From CAIWHR01 sp963773195 (GTDB taxonomy: Bacteria > Pseudomonadota > Gammaproteobacteria > Burkholderiales > Casimicrobiaceae): a stretch of 64,000 nt of DNA. This document shows positions 1 through 8,397 of this stretch, piece after piece. Below the pieces are notes generated by a model. It was not told the DNA's origin. It ran no database searches and saw only the letters and a list, made by a program, of their open reading frames with translations. The first letter of the stretch is position 1. Each line of letters opens with the position of its first letter. The stretch is from positions 434,001-498,000 of the forward strand of contig CAVZAE010000005.1 in NCBI GenBank assembly GCA_963773195.1. Direction: 5' to 3'. A program made the translations under genes and the position numbers.

Positions 1-815
1 CGGTCGCGAAAGGCTTCGGCTGGGTCGTCACCGGCTCGCCGACGCTCTTCGCCGAGACGATCCATTCGCTCGCCGACATCGGCAACCAGGTGCTGCTCAA
101 GGTCGGCGAAGTCCGCGGCCGTGCCGGCCCGGACCGCTTGCATCCGTTCGGCCGCGGTCAGGAGACCTATTTCTGGTCGCTCGTGTCGGCGGTGAGCGTG
201 TTCTTCGTCGGCTGCGGCATCAACCTTTACCACGGAATTCACGCCCTCATCACGCCAACGCCGGCAGAGCCTTTCACGCCGCTCGTGCTGGGCCTTCTCG
301 TCTTTGCGCTCGCGCTCGAGGCATGGACGTTCCGCACTGCGCTCAGGGAGCTCGGCGGGTTCAAGAAGCTGCACCGCAGTCACACCAACGTCACCGTGTT
401 CGCCGTGCTGCTCGAGGATGCGGTCGCGCTGCTCGGCATCGTGCTGACGCTCATCGTCGCCGGGGTCTCGATGATCGCCGGGCCGCATCCCGAGTTCGAC
501 GCGATCGTCGCGATCATCGTCGGTGTGCTTCTCGGGGTGATGGCGCTGTTCCTGGCGGCACTCAACCGGCGCTTCCTGATCGACACGACGGATCTGACGC
601 TGGACCGCGCCGCTGCGACCTGGCTTGCCGGGCGTGGCATCGAGGGCGACGTCCGTTCGCTCGTGCTCGACGACCGGCGCGCGATCGTGTTCGTGCACAC
701 CCGCGGCGACGTCCCGCAGTCGGAGGCCGTCGGGCGGGCGTTGTCCGCGCACCTCGAGGCGGGGGACACGCGGAAGATCAAGGCCGTCTACTGGCGGTTC
801 CAGGCGACATCCTGA
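1..815 (+). CDS. Cation diffusion facilitator family transporter, 5' end outside window
   Basis: The gene is open from the first bases, so the N-terminus lies outside the window. It should be an inner-membrane antiporter exporting divalent metals such as Zn, Co, Fe or Mn in exchange for protons. The first visible residues contain the family signature: a Ser-Pro-Thr-Leu-Phe-Ala-Glu stretch, then His-Ser-Leu-Ala-Asp, the HxxxD pair of TM2 that binds metal, then Asn-Gln. Several hydrophobic segments follow, and the end is a soluble tail of about 80 residues like the CDF cytoplasmic metal-sensing domain. The metal specificity cannot be read. The stop is followed at once by the Shine-Dalgarno sequence of the DUF427 gene. 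Confidence 0.9.
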   Translation, partial: VAKGFGWVVTGSPTLFAETIHSLADIGNQVLLKVGEVRGRAGPDRLHPFGRGQETYFWSLVSAVSVFFVGCGINLYHGIHALITPTPAEPFTPLVLGLLVFALALEAWTFRTALRELGGFKKLHRSHTNVTVFAVLLEDAVALLGIVLTLIVAGVSMIAGPHPEFDAIVAIIVGVLLGVMALFLAALNRRFLIDTTDLTLDRAAATWLAGRGIEGDVRSLVLDDRRAIVFVHTRGDVPQSEAVGRALSAHLEAGDTRKIKAVYWRFQATS

Positions 816-825
816 AGGAGGCATC

Positions 826-1110
826 ATGGCGAAGGCCATCTGGAACGGAACCGTGCTCGCGCAAAGCGAAGCGACGATCGTCGTCGAGGGCAATCACTAT
901 TTCCCTCCCCATTCGATCGTGCGCGCGCACTTCCGGCCGAGCGCGACGCACACCGTCTGCGGATGGAAGGGGACGGCGAGTTACTACGACGTCGTCGTCG
1001 GCGACGCGGTAAACCCCGACGCGGCGTGGTATTACCCCTCGACCAAATCCGAAGCGAAGAACATCGAAGGCTACGTTGCCTTCTGGCACGGCGTCAGCGT
1101 CGAAGCCTGA
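826..1110 (+). CDS. DUF427 domain protein
   Basis: A 94-residue protein starting at an ATG placed 4 nt after a perfect AAGGAGG (815-821), so the start is secure. It is a compact single-domain DUF427 protein. Seen are the conserved Tyr-Phe-Pro-Pro segment near residue 26, the Cys-Gly-Trp-Lys-Gly-Thr-Ala motif near residue 47, an Asn-Pro-Asp-Ala-Ala-Trp-Tyr-Tyr-Pro motif, and a C-terminal Gly-Tyr-Val-Ala-Phe-Trp. All are typical of the family, whose biochemical role is not settled. It probably shares a transcript with the CDF transporter. Its 3' end overlaps the convergent MFS gene by 17 bp. Confidence 0.93.
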   Translation: MAKAIWNGTVLAQSEATIVVEGNHYFPPHSIVRAHFRPSATHTVCGWKGTASYYDVVVGDAVNPDAAWYYPSTKSEAKNIEGYVAFWHGVSVEA

Positions 1111-2296
1111 GGGCCGTCAGCCGGCGACGGGCGCGCGGGCGGCGCCACGCGAGCCAGAGCGCGCCGGCGGCGATCAGCGCGAGGAACGGCAGCACCGCGC
1201 GGTTCATTGCCTCCCAGCCGGCCGCGGTCACCATCGCGCCCGATGCGAGCGACGATACCCCCATCGTCGCGAAGATGATGAAGTCGTTGGCGCCCTGCGT
1301 GCGCGCCTTTTCCGCCGGCGCGTAAGCCTCGGTCAGGAGCGTCGTGCCACCGGTATACATGAAGTTCCAGCCGACACCGAGAAGTGCGAGCGCAACCGCG
1401 AAGTGCGCGACCGACGTTCCGTGGAGCGCAATCCCCGTGCAGACCGCAACCAGGACGGCACCGGCCACGATCACGTTCAGCACGCCGAATCGCTTGATCA
1501 GCGAGCCCGTAACGAACCCGGGCGCGTACATGCCGACGACGTGCCACTCGATCACGAAGGCGGCCGCCGCGAAGGGGTGGCTGCAAATATCCATCGCGAT
1601 CGGCGTCGCTGTCATCAGCAGGTTCATGACGCCGTAGCCGAGGCCGCCGGCCAGCGCGGCGACGATGAACACCGGCTGGCGAACAATCTGCGCGAGCGGC
1701 CGCCCACCGCCGGTGCGCTCCTCGATGCCGGGCGGCGGCACGCGAACGCGAGACTGCACGGCGAGCGCAACGATCGCATAGGCCGCCAGCACCACAAACG
1801 AGCCCAGGAACGGCGTCGCGAAGAGATCCTTCGCGAGGCGCACGCTCTGCGGTCCGAGAAATCCACCTGCGATGCCGCCCGCGAGCACAAGCGAGATCGC
1901 TCGCGCGCGGTCCGCGGGCGCCGCGACTTCCGCGGCTGCGAACCGGTACTGCAGCCCGATCGCGTTGTAGATCCCGACCACGGCCGTCGCGGCGCAATAG
2001 AGCGCGAAGCTGCGCTCCGCAATCGCGAAGGCAGCGAGCAGGCAGCCGCCGACGTTGACCAGCGCGCCCGCCATGAACCCGATGCGCCGTCCGACGCGAG
2101 CCATCCAGAGCGACGCCGGCATCGTCGCGACCGCGGAGCCCAGCACGTAGGTCGTCACGCCGAGCGTGGCCAGCGTCTTCGTCCCGGCGAGATCGAAGCC
2201 GACGAGCCCGTTCATCGTGATCAGGCCTGCCGAGTTGGTGAGCAGCAATCCCTGGCAACAGGCGAGGAGGAAGACGTCGCGATTCGAAGTGCGCAC
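1094..2296 (-). CDS. MFS transporter
   Basis: A 400-residue integral membrane protein with about 12 hydrophobic segments and a basic loop after TM2 (Ala-Arg-Val-Gly-Arg-Arg), the degenerate MFS loop signature. The start is GTG. It lacks signs of a particular subfamily, so the substrate is unknown. The C-terminus ends in a strongly basic tail. It is divergent from the DUF924 gene, with 55 bp between the starts that must hold both promoters. Confidence 0.85.
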   Translation of the reverse strand: MRTSNRDVFLLACCQGLLLTNSAGLITMNGLVGFDLAGTKTLATLGVTTYVLGSAVATMPASLWMARVGRRIGFMAGALVNVGGCLLAAFAIAERSFALYCAATAVVGIYNAIGLQYRFAAAEVAAPADRARAISLVLAGGIAGGFLGPQSVRLAKDLFATPFLGSFVVLAAYAIVALAVQSRVRVPPPGIEERTGGGRPLAQIVRQPVFIVAALAGGLGYGVMNLLMTATPIAMDICSHPFAAAAFVIEWHVVGMYAPGFVTGSLIKRFGVLNVIVAGAVLVAVCTGIALHGTSVAHFAVALALLGVGWNFMYTGGTTLLTEAYAPAEKARTQGANDFIIFATMGVSSLASGAMVTAAGWEAMNRAVLPFLALIAAGALWLAWRRPRARRRLTALRLRR

Positions 2297-2339
2297 GGAA
2301 GGACCGGAAACCGGCGAAGGCGTCGCTGTGGCGTGCCGC

Positions 2340-2345
2340 TATGAT
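2340..2345 (+). promoter_or_regulatory. -10-like TATGAT, leaderless start candidate
   Basis: TATGAT ends 6 nt before the ATG of the DUF924 gene and no Shine-Dalgarno sequence is present. A transcript starting about 7 nt after this hexamer would begin on the ATG itself. No convincing -35 box is visible. Confidence 0.35.
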
Positions 2346-2351
2346 AGCGCG

Positions 2352-2924
2352 ATGACACCTTCGCTCCCGCAGGACGAGATCCTCGAGTTCTGGTTCGGGC
2401 CCGCGCCACACGCCGAGCGCAACGCCTGGTTCCGCAAGGATCCGACCTTCGACGCCGAGATCAGCTCGCGCTTCGGCGCGGCGATCGAGTCGGCGCTGGC
2501 CGGCGGCTGGCCTCACGCCGGAACTACGCCGCACGGTTCGCTTGCGCTCGTGCTCCTGCTCGACCAGTTCACGCGCAACGCGTTCCGCGACACGACGCGC
2601 GCCTTCGCGGGTGACGCGCGCGCACTGGCGACGTCGACGGCGGCCGTCGACGCCGGACAGGATCGTCGACTCGACAAATACGAGCGCTGGTTTCTCTACA
2701 TGCCGTTCGAGCATGCGGAGGATCGCGCGGTCCAGGAGCGCTCGCTGGCACTCTTCGGCGCGCTCGCCACCGAGACCGGAGAGCCGGGCAATCTCCGGTG
2801 GGCGGAGAAGCACGCGGCTATCGTGCGCCGCTTCGGGCGCTTCCCGCACCGGAACGCGATCCTGGGTCGCACGTCGACGCCCGAGGAGGTCGCGTTCCTG
2901 CAGGAGCCCGGCTCCCGTTTCTGA
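2352..2924 (+). CDS. DUF924 family protein
   Basis: 190 residues and cytoplasmic, with no signal peptide. DUF924 proteins are all-helical TPR-like proteins of unknown function. Visible family features are the N-terminal Ile-Leu-Glu-Phe-Trp-Phe-Gly, the central Leu-Leu-Leu-Asp-Gln-Phe-Thr-Arg-Asn segment, Tyr-Met-Pro-Phe-Glu-His, and the C-terminal Arg-Phe-Gly-Arg-Phe-Pro-His-Arg-Asn block. An in-frame extension upstream exists, but the ATG at 2352 gives the normal family N-terminus. Confidence 0.93.
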   Translation: MTPSLPQDEILEFWFGPAPHAERNAWFRKDPTFDAEISSRFGAAIESALAGGWPHAGTTPHGSLALVLLLDQFTRNAFRDTTRAFAGDARALATSTAAVDAGQDRRLDKYERWFLYMPFEHAEDRAVQERSLALFGALATETGEPGNLRWAEKHAAIVRRFGRFPHRNAILGRTSTPEEVAFLQEPGSRF

Positions 2925-2947
2925 AGCGAAGCCCTGGCGTCGGCCGG

Positions 2948-2953
2948 TACAAT
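2948..2953 (+). promoter_or_regulatory. -10-like TACAAT, leaderless start candidate
   Basis: TACAAT lies 7 nt before the GTG start of the antiporter gene. Initiation 7-8 nt downstream of the hexamer would give an mRNA with essentially no leader. No clear -35 is visible. Confidence 0.35.
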
Positions 2954-2960
2954 CCGGAGC

Positions 2961-4574
2961 GTGGAGACGGTCGAACTGGGGCTCGCACTGTTCCTCGCGG
3001 TCGCGGCGATCGGCGCGCTCGCGCGTTGGACGCCGCTGCCGCTGCCGATGCTGCTCGTCATCGGCGGGGCCGCACTTTCCTTCGTCCCGGGACTCTCCGA
3101 CGTCGAGCTCGACCCGGACGTCTTCTTCCTGCTCTTCGTGCCGCTGCTCCTGTTCGGCGACGGATGGCTGTTTCCGAAGCGCGAGTTCGTGAGCTACCTG
3201 CGGCCGATCCTGCTGCTCGCGCTCGGCCTCGTCGCCGCGACCGTCGTGGTCGTTGGCTACCTGATGCACTGGCTCATCCCCTCGCTGCCGCTGGCCGCGG
3301 CGTTCGCGCTCGGAGCGATCGTTTCGCCAACGGACGCCGTCGCGACCGAGGCCGTGACCGCGCGCCTTCCTCTGCCGTCGCGCGCGATGTACATCCTGAA
3401 CGGCGAGAGCCTGATCAACGATGCGTCGGGACTCGTGGCGTTCAAGTTCGCGGTCGCCGCTGTCGCGACCGGTGCGTTCTCGTGGCTCGAAGCGGGCACG
3501 TCGCTGGTGCTGCTCGCGGGCGGCGGCACACTCGCGGGCTTGGCAGTCGCCGCGTTGATCGGCGAGGTCCGCATACGCCTGATGCGCTACTGCGTCGACG
3601 ACCCGACGATCCAGACGATGCTGTCGCTGCTGACGCCGTATGCCGCCTACCTCGTCGCCGAGCGCCTGTCTGTCTCGGGCATTCTAGCCGTCGTCGCCGC
3701 CGGCTTCTACGCCGGCATGCACGACACGAAGCACCTCTCGGTGGCCACTCGGCGCCATGCGTGGGAAGTGTGGGCGATGCTGCTCTACGTGTTCAACGGC
3801 CTTGCGTTCCTGCTGCTCGGGTTGCAACTGAAGGGCGTGCTCGAGCACATGCAGGGCGAATCGTCGGCGAGCCTTGCGTTCTACGCGCTTGCCGTATGGG
3901 CGGCCGTTACGGTCGTGCGGCTCGCCTGGGTCTATCCAGGGACCTATCTGCCGCTGCTCCTGTCGCGCCGCATCCGTGAGCGCGAGGGCTGGCGCGACCC
4001 GCGCGCGGTGTTCCTCGTCGGCTGGGCGGGGATTCGCGGATCGGTGACGCTCGCTGCGGCGCTGTCCATCCCGTTCATGACATCGCCCGGCACGGCGTTT
4101 CCCGGGCGCAGCCTGATCCTGTTCCTCGCGGGAACGACGATCGTGCTCACGCTTGCGATCAACGGGCTCACGCTGCCTGCGTTCATCTCGTGGCTGGCTG
4201 TGCGGCGTGACGGCGGCCCCGATCGCGAGGAGCGCGCCGCGCGGCTGGCGGTCGCCCAGGCCGCCGCCAACGCGCTCAGGGTCGAGATCCCGAAGCTCGG
4301 GCGGCCGGAAGAGATCGCGTTCGCCGAGCGGCTGATCACCGACTACGAGGCGCGGTTGCACCGCCATTCGGCCAATGGCCCGCGACGCGAGCAACTCGAG
4401 GCGGTCGCCGCGGTCGAGCGACGCCTCAAGCTCGCGGCGCTCGCGGCCGAGCGCGCCGAGCTCCATGCGCTGCACGACACGCTCGTCATCAACGAGCAGA
4501 CGCTCCGCGCCGTCGAGGCGGAGATCGATCACGCCGAGACGCTTGTCGTCGGCGTACCGAGCGTCGGCCATTGA
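2961..4574 (+). CDS. CPA1-family Na+/H+ antiporter
   Basis: A 537-residue inner-membrane sodium/proton exchanger of the bacterial NhaP/TIGR00831 type. About 12 hydrophobic segments occupy residues 1-410. The ion-binding signature Gly-Ala-Ile-Val-Ser-Pro-Thr-Asp-Ala-Val-Ala-Thr lies near residue 115, and Asn-Gly-Glu-Ser-Leu-Ile-Asn-Asp-Ala-Ser near residue 150. A Gly-Ile-Arg-Gly-Ser-Val-Thr-Leu motif near residue 357 is also typical. The last about 120 residues are soluble and rich in Ala, Arg and Glu, helical by appearance, as in CPA1 regulatory tails. The start is GTG. It is likely involved in pH or sodium homeostasis. Confidence 0.92.
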   Translation: METVELGLALFLAVAAIGALARWTPLPLPMLLVIGGAALSFVPGLSDVELDPDVFFLLFVPLLLFGDGWLFPKREFVSYLRPILLLALGLVAATVVVVGYLMHWLIPSLPLAAAFALGAIVSPTDAVATEAVTARLPLPSRAMYILNGESLINDASGLVAFKFAVAAVATGAFSWLEAGTSLVLLAGGGTLAGLAVAALIGEVRIRLMRYCVDDPTIQTMLSLLTPYAAYLVAERLSVSGILAVVAAGFYAGMHDTKHLSVATRRHAWEVWAMLLYVFNGLAFLLLGLQLKGVLEHMQGESSASLAFYALAVWAAVTVVRLAWVYPGTYLPLLLSRRIREREGWRDPRAVFLVGWAGIRGSVTLAAALSIPFMTSPGTAFPGRSLILFLAGTTIVLTLAINGLTLPAFISWLAVRRDGGPDREERAARLAVAQAAANALRVEIPKLGRPEEIAFAERLITDYEARLHRHSANGPRREQLEAVAAVERRLKLAALAAERAELHALHDTLVINEQTLRAVEAEIDHAETLVVGVPSVGH

Positions 4575-4615
4575 CCGCGCCGGGCGGCCTCGCTCGAGAG
4601 CGCCACGCGGGTGAC

Positions 4616-5305
4616 ATGGCGCCGCTTGGCATCCTCGGCGGCACATTCGATCCGGTCCATGTCGGCCACATCGAGCTCGCGCGCGAGCTTGTGTCGACGC
4701 TCGCGCTCGACGGCGTGCGCCTCGTTCCCGCCGGTCGACCGCCGCATCGCGCGGCGCCTGTCGCTTCCGCGATCGATCGCCTCGCGATGGTCGAGCTTGC
4801 CGTTGCCGGCATACCCGGGCTCGCCGCCGACAGCCGCGAGATCGATCGCGCGGGGCCGAGCTACACGGTGCCGACGCTCGAATCGCTACGCAGCGAGGAC
4901 CCCGCGCGGCCGCTCGCGCTCATCGTCGGCGCCGACGCTTTCCTGGGCTTGCCGCAATGGCACCGTTGGCGCGAGCTGTTCGACCTCGCGCACGTGATCG
5001 TCGTCGCACGTCCGGGGGTCACGTTCGATGTCGCACGCGCCCCGGACCTCGTACTCGATTGGGAGCGACGGCACGCGAGCGGCGCAGACGCTCTGGCCGC
5101 GAGGCCGGCGGGGTCAATCGTCGTGCAGGCCGTCACTCCGCACGACATCTCCGGGACCGCGATCCGGCGCGAGCTCGCGCGCGGGGCCGCGGGACTCGAG
5201 GCCGTCCGCGGTTTGCTTCCACCGCCGGTTTTGGCCTATATTGAGCGCAACCAACTCTACCGGTCTCCCCCGTGCCCACAAGGAAGCTCGCCAAGATCGC
5301 CGTAG
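4616..5305 (+). CDS. nadD: Nicotinate-nucleotide adenylyltransferase
   Basis: 229 residues. It joins nicotinate mononucleotide and ATP to make nicotinate adenine dinucleotide in NAD synthesis. The nucleotidyltransferase signature Gly-Gly-Thr-Phe-Asp-Pro-Val-His-Val-Gly-His begins at residue 7, and the C-terminal Ile-Ser-Gly-Thr-Ala-Ile-Arg motif is intact. The ATG at 4616 puts the signature at the usual distance; an upstream TTG at 4571 overlapping the antiporter stop is less likely. The 3' end overlaps rsfS by 34 bp, the usual translational coupling of this betaproteobacterial block. Confidence 0.96.
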   Translation: MAPLGILGGTFDPVHVGHIELARELVSTLALDGVRLVPAGRPPHRAAPVASAIDRLAMVELAVAGIPGLAADSREIDRAGPSYTVPTLESLRSEDPARPLALIVGADAFLGLPQWHRWRELFDLAHVIVVARPGVTFDVARAPDLVLDWERRHASGADALAARPAGSIVVQAVTPHDISGTAIRRELARGAAGLEAVRGLLPPPVLAYIERNQLYRSPPCPQGSSPRSP

Positions 5306-5637
5306 CCGCCCTCGACGACATCAAGGCCCGCGACATCGCCGTCTTCGACGTCCGCAAGCTCACCAATCTGTACGACACGCTGATCATCGCCACTGCCGAA
5401 TCGAACCGGCAGGTCAAGGCGCTCGCGAGGCATGTCCGCGACCGGCTCGCGGCCGCAGGCGCGACGATCATCGGTGTCGAGGGCGAGGAAACCGCCGAGT
5501 GGGTGCTGGTCGACGCCGGCGACATCGTCGTCCACCTCATGCAGCCGGCGGTGCGCGCGCACTACAATCTCGAGGAGCTCTGGGCGCCGCGCAAGTCGTC
5601 GCGCGGGCGCGCCGCCGCGGATCGCGCGGCGGCGTAG
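5272..5637 (+). CDS. rsfS: Ribosome silencing factor RsfS
   Basis: 121 residues. RsfS (Iojap family) binds ribosomal protein uL14 on the large subunit and blocks subunit joining when nutrients are short. The family block Lys-Leu-Thr-Asn-Leu-Tyr-Asp-Thr-Leu-Ile-Ile-Ala-Thr-Ala and the Glu-Trp-Val-Leu-Val-Asp-Ala-Gly-Asp motif are present. So is the C-terminal Tyr-Asn-Leu-Glu-Glu-Leu-Trp, followed by a basic low-complexity tail. The start is GTG inside the end of nadD, as is common in this gene pair. Confidence 0.96.
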   Translation: MPTRKLAKIAVAALDDIKARDIAVFDVRKLTNLYDTLIIATAESNRQVKALARHVRDRLAAAGATIIGVEGEETAEWVLVDAGDIVVHLMQPAVRAHYNLEELWAPRKSSRGRAAADRAAA

Positions 5638-5692
5638 CGGCCCGTGGATCATGCGCGCATGACGCCGCGGATGATCTCCTCCCTTCTGCGGC

Positions 5693-6157
5693 ATGAAACT
5701 CCGCGTCGTGGCGATGGGCCACCGCATGCCGGCGTGGGTTGCAGCGGGCTGGGACGATTACGCCCGTCGGATGCCGCGCGAGTTCGCGCTCGAGCTCGTC
5801 GCGCTCAAGCCCGAGTCACGCGACGGCAAGCCGGTCGAGCGGTTGCTCGCGGCGGAGGCGGTACGCATCGCAGCAGCATGCAAGGGCGCGAAGACGGTGG
5901 CGCTCGACGAGCGTGGACAAGCATGGACCACGCGCGAGCTCGCCGCGCACCTGGGGCGCTGGCGCGCGAGCGCGACCGACATCGCTTTCGTGATCGGAAG
6001 CGCGGACGGACTCGCGGACTCGGTCAAGCACGGCGCCGCGGCCCTGGTCGCGCTGTCGGCGTTCACGCTGCCGCACAGCCTGTGCCGCGTGCTGCTGGCC
6101 GAGCAGCTTTATCGCGCCGCGAGCCTCGTCGCGGGTCATCCGTATCACCGCGAATGA
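5693..6157 (+). CDS. rlmH: 23S rRNA pseudouridine(1915) N3-methyltransferase
   Basis: 154 residues. A SPOUT methyltransferase that methylates pseudouridine 1915 in helix 69 of 23S rRNA in assembled ribosomes. The SAM-binding knot region shows Phe-Val-Ile-Gly-Ser-Ala-Asp-Gly. The C-terminus has the family ending Leu-Pro-His-Ser-Leu followed by Leu-Leu-Ala-Glu-Gln-Leu-Tyr-Arg-Ala and Pro-Tyr-His. Length and order after rsfS match the family. It lies 10 bp upstream of maf and is probably cotranscribed. Confidence 0.97.
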   Translation: MKLRVVAMGHRMPAWVAAGWDDYARRMPREFALELVALKPESRDGKPVERLLAAEAVRIAAACKGAKTVALDERGQAWTTRELAAHLGRWRASATDIAFVIGSADGLADSVKHGAAALVALSAFTLPHSLCRVLLAEQLYRAASLVAGHPYHRE

Positions 6158-6167
6158 GCGAGCCGCT

Positions 6168-6788
6168 ATGAGCGCGCCGGCGCCGTCGATCTACCTCGCC
6201 TCTCTCAGCCCCCGCCGGCAGGAGCTTCTGCGCCAGCTCGGCGTCGAGTTCGACCTCCTGCGCTTGCGGGAAGCGGCGGGCCGGCCGAAGGATGTCGACG
6301 AAATCGCGCGCGATAGCGAGCCCGCGCTTCATTACGTCGAGCGCCTCGCGCGCACCAAGGCGAGCGTCGGCGGCGCGTCGATGCGCCGTCGCGGGCTGTC
6401 GCCGCGACCGGTGCTTGGCGCCGACACGGAAGTCGTGCTCGACGGCGAGATCTTCGGCAAGCCGCGCGATGCGGCCGACGCTGCGCGGATGCTGACACGT
6501 CTTTCCGGCCGCACCCACCACGTCTCGACCGCTGTGGCGCTGTTCTGGGACGGTGAGGAAACGGCGGAGATCGTCACGTCGGCGGTGACGTTCCGCGAGC
6601 TTGCTCCCGCCGAGATCGATGCGTACGTCGCCACCGGCGAATCCGCCGACAAGGCGGGCGCGTACGCCGTGCAAGGCAGAGCCGCGGCGTTCGTCGCCCG
6701 GCTCGAAGGAAGCTATTCCGGCGTGATGGGGCTCCCGCTGTGCGAGACGGCGGCGCTTCTCGCCCGGATCGGCTTCCCCGTGCTATAA
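6168..6788 (+). CDS. maf: Maf-family nucleoside triphosphate pyrophosphatase
   Basis: 206 residues. Maf proteins hydrolyse non-canonical or excess nucleoside triphosphates to monophosphates. The N-terminal Leu-Ala-Ser-Leu-Ser-Pro-Arg-Arg-Gln-Glu-Leu-Leu motif, the Gly-Ala-Asp-Thr-Glu-Val-Val motif with its metal-binding Asp, and the Asp-Lys-Ala-Gly-Ala-Tyr-Ala-Val-Gln-Gly motif are all present. The last is typical of the dTTP/UTP-preferring (YhdE) branch, which is inference. The gene sits between rlmH and rng as in many Burkholderiales. Confidence 0.95.
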   Translation: MSAPAPSIYLASLSPRRQELLRQLGVEFDLLRLREAAGRPKDVDEIARDSEPALHYVERLARTKASVGGASMRRRGLSPRPVLGADTEVVLDGEIFGKPRDAADAARMLTRLSGRTHHVSTAVALFWDGEETAEIVTSAVTFRELAPAEIDAYVATGESADKAGAYAVQGRAAAFVARLEGSYSGVMGLPLCETAALLARIGFPVL

Positions 6789-6866
6789 GAACGCCAACTG
6801 ACTTTTTCAGGCGAGCGGTTCGGCCGCTCGCTCGCACCGGAATTCCGCCATGAACCATTCCCGTCG

Positions 6867-8327
6867 ATGCCCAATGAGATCTTCATCAATGTAACCCCCC
6901 AGGAAACGCGCGTCGCGATGCTGGAGCAGGGCGTCGTCCAGGAGCTCCACATCGAGCGAGCGAGTGCGCGCGGGCTTGTCGGCAACATCTATCTCGGCCG
7001 CGTCGCGCGCGTGCTGCCCGGGATGCAAAGCGCGTTCGTCGAAATCGGCCTCGAGCGCGCCGCGTTTCTCCACATCGCCGACATCTGGGAACACCGGCAG
7101 AACAGCCACGGCGGCGACTCCCGGCCGATCGAGCGGATCCTGCACGAGGGACAGTCGCTTCTGGTCCAGGTCATCAAGGATCCGATCGGCACCAAGGGCG
7201 CGCGCCTCTCGACGCAGGTGAGCCTGGCCGGTCGCCTGCTCGTCTACCTGCCGCAGGATTCGCACATCGGCATCTCGCAGCGGATCGAGGACGAGGCGGA
7301 GCGCGAGAGCCTGCGCGAGAAGCTTCAGCTGCTCCTGCCCGCCGGCCTCACCGGAGGCTTCATCATCCGCACGATGGCAGAGACCGCCAGCGAGCGCGAG
7401 ATGCAGAACGATATCGAGTACCTGACCAAGCTTTGGCGCGACCTGAATCAGGGCGCGCTCGCACAGCCCGCGCCCGCGCTCCTCTACCAGGACCTGTCGC
7501 TCGCGCAGCGCGTGCTGCGTGACATGGCCACCGAGGAGACGGGACGGGTCGTCGTCGATTCGCGCGAGACCTTCGTCCGGATGCAGGATTTCGCCCGCGA
7601 CTACACGCCTGCGCTGACCGAGCGGGTCCAGCACTACGCCGGGGAGCGGCCGGTGTTCGATCTGCACGGCGTCGAGGACGAGATCGAGAAGGCGCTCGGG
7701 CGTCGCGTCGACCTCAAGTCCGGCGGCTATCTGATCGTCGATCAGACGGAAGCCATGACGACGATCGACGTCAACACCGGAGGCTTCGTCGGCGGCCGCA
7801 GCTTCGACGACACGATCTTCAAGACCAACCTCGAGGCCGCGCAGGTGATCGCCCGGCAGCTCCGCCTGCGCAACCTGGGCGGCATCATCATCATCGACTT
7901 CATCGACATGGAGAACGCCGACCATCGCAACGCGGTGCTCTCCGAACTGAATCGCGCGCTCGAGCGCGACCGGACCCGCCTCACCGTGAACGGATTCACC
8001 CAGCTCGGACTCGTCGAGATGACGCGCAAGCGGACGCGCGAGTCGCTCGCGCACGTCCTCTGCGAGCCCTGTCCCATGTGCAAGGGACGCGGCGAGCTCA
8101 AGACCGCGCAAACCGTGTGCTACGAGATCCTGCGCGAGATCCTGCGCGAATCGAGGCAGTTCAATGCGCGCGAGTTCCGGATTCTCGCCGCGCAGCCGGT
8201 GATCGACCTATTCCTCGAGGAGGAGTCGCAGTCACTCGCACAGTTGGGCGACTTCATCGGCAAGCCCATTTCCCTCCAGGTCGAGTCGATCTATACGCAG
8301 GAGCAATACGACATCGTGCTGATCTAG
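6867..8327 (+). CDS. rng: Ribonuclease G
   Basis: 486 residues. An endoribonuclease of the RNase E/G family that trims the 5' end of 16S rRNA and decays some mRNAs. An S1 RNA-binding domain covers about residues 35-130. The catalytic domain keeps Asp301 (Thr-Ile-Asp-Val-Asn-Thr-Gly-Gly) and Asp344 (Ile-Ile-Asp-Phe-Ile-Asp-Met), the magnesium-binding pair. A Zn-link follows with Cys399, Cys402 and Cys405. It lacks the long C-terminal scaffold of RNase E, so G is the better call. A 78 bp spacer separates it from maf. Confidence 0.96.
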   Translation: MPNEIFINVTPQETRVAMLEQGVVQELHIERASARGLVGNIYLGRVARVLPGMQSAFVEIGLERAAFLHIADIWEHRQNSHGGDSRPIERILHEGQSLLVQVIKDPIGTKGARLSTQVSLAGRLLVYLPQDSHIGISQRIEDEAERESLREKLQLLLPAGLTGGFIIRTMAETASEREMQNDIEYLTKLWRDLNQGALAQPAPALLYQDLSLAQRVLRDMATEETGRVVVDSRETFVRMQDFARDYTPALTERVQHYAGERPVFDLHGVEDEIEKALGRRVDLKSGGYLIVDQTEAMTTIDVNTGGFVGGRSFDDTIFKTNLEAAQVIARQLRLRNLGGIIIIDFIDMENADHRNAVLSELNRALERDRTRLTVNGFTQLGLVEMTRKRTRESLAHVLCEPCPMCKGRGELKTAQTVCYEILREILRESRQFNAREFRILAAQPVIDLFLEEESQSLAQLGDFIGKPISLQVESIYTQEQYDIVLI

Positions 8328-8337
8328 GATCCGTCCC

Positions 8338-8368
8338 CCGCCGGCGCGCGCGGCCCGGCCGCCGGCGG
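8338..8368 (+). terminator. GC-rich inverted repeat after rng
   Basis: CCGCCGGC (8338-8345) pairs perfectly with GCCGGCGG (8361-8368) across a 15-nt GC-rich loop, 10 bp after the rng stop. There is no T tract, so it is at best a factor-assisted terminator or a 3'-end stabiliser. Confidence 0.35.
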
Positions 8369-8397
8369 ACCAAGCCTCAGGGGCCAGGGAGGTCGTC

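Noticed and set aside
1071..3269. Long minus-strand open frame spanning the MFS and DUF924 genes
   Set aside because: It is rich in Arg, Ala and Glu with no domain-like pattern, and runs opposite DUF924 and through the MFS gene in the wrong phase. It is an effect of high GC at third positions.
6807..8111. 434-codon minus-strand frame opposite rng
   Set aside because: Antisense shadow of ribonuclease G. The rng frame has intact catalytic and zinc motifs, and the antisense translation has the Arg/Asp/Leu bias of a complement frame.
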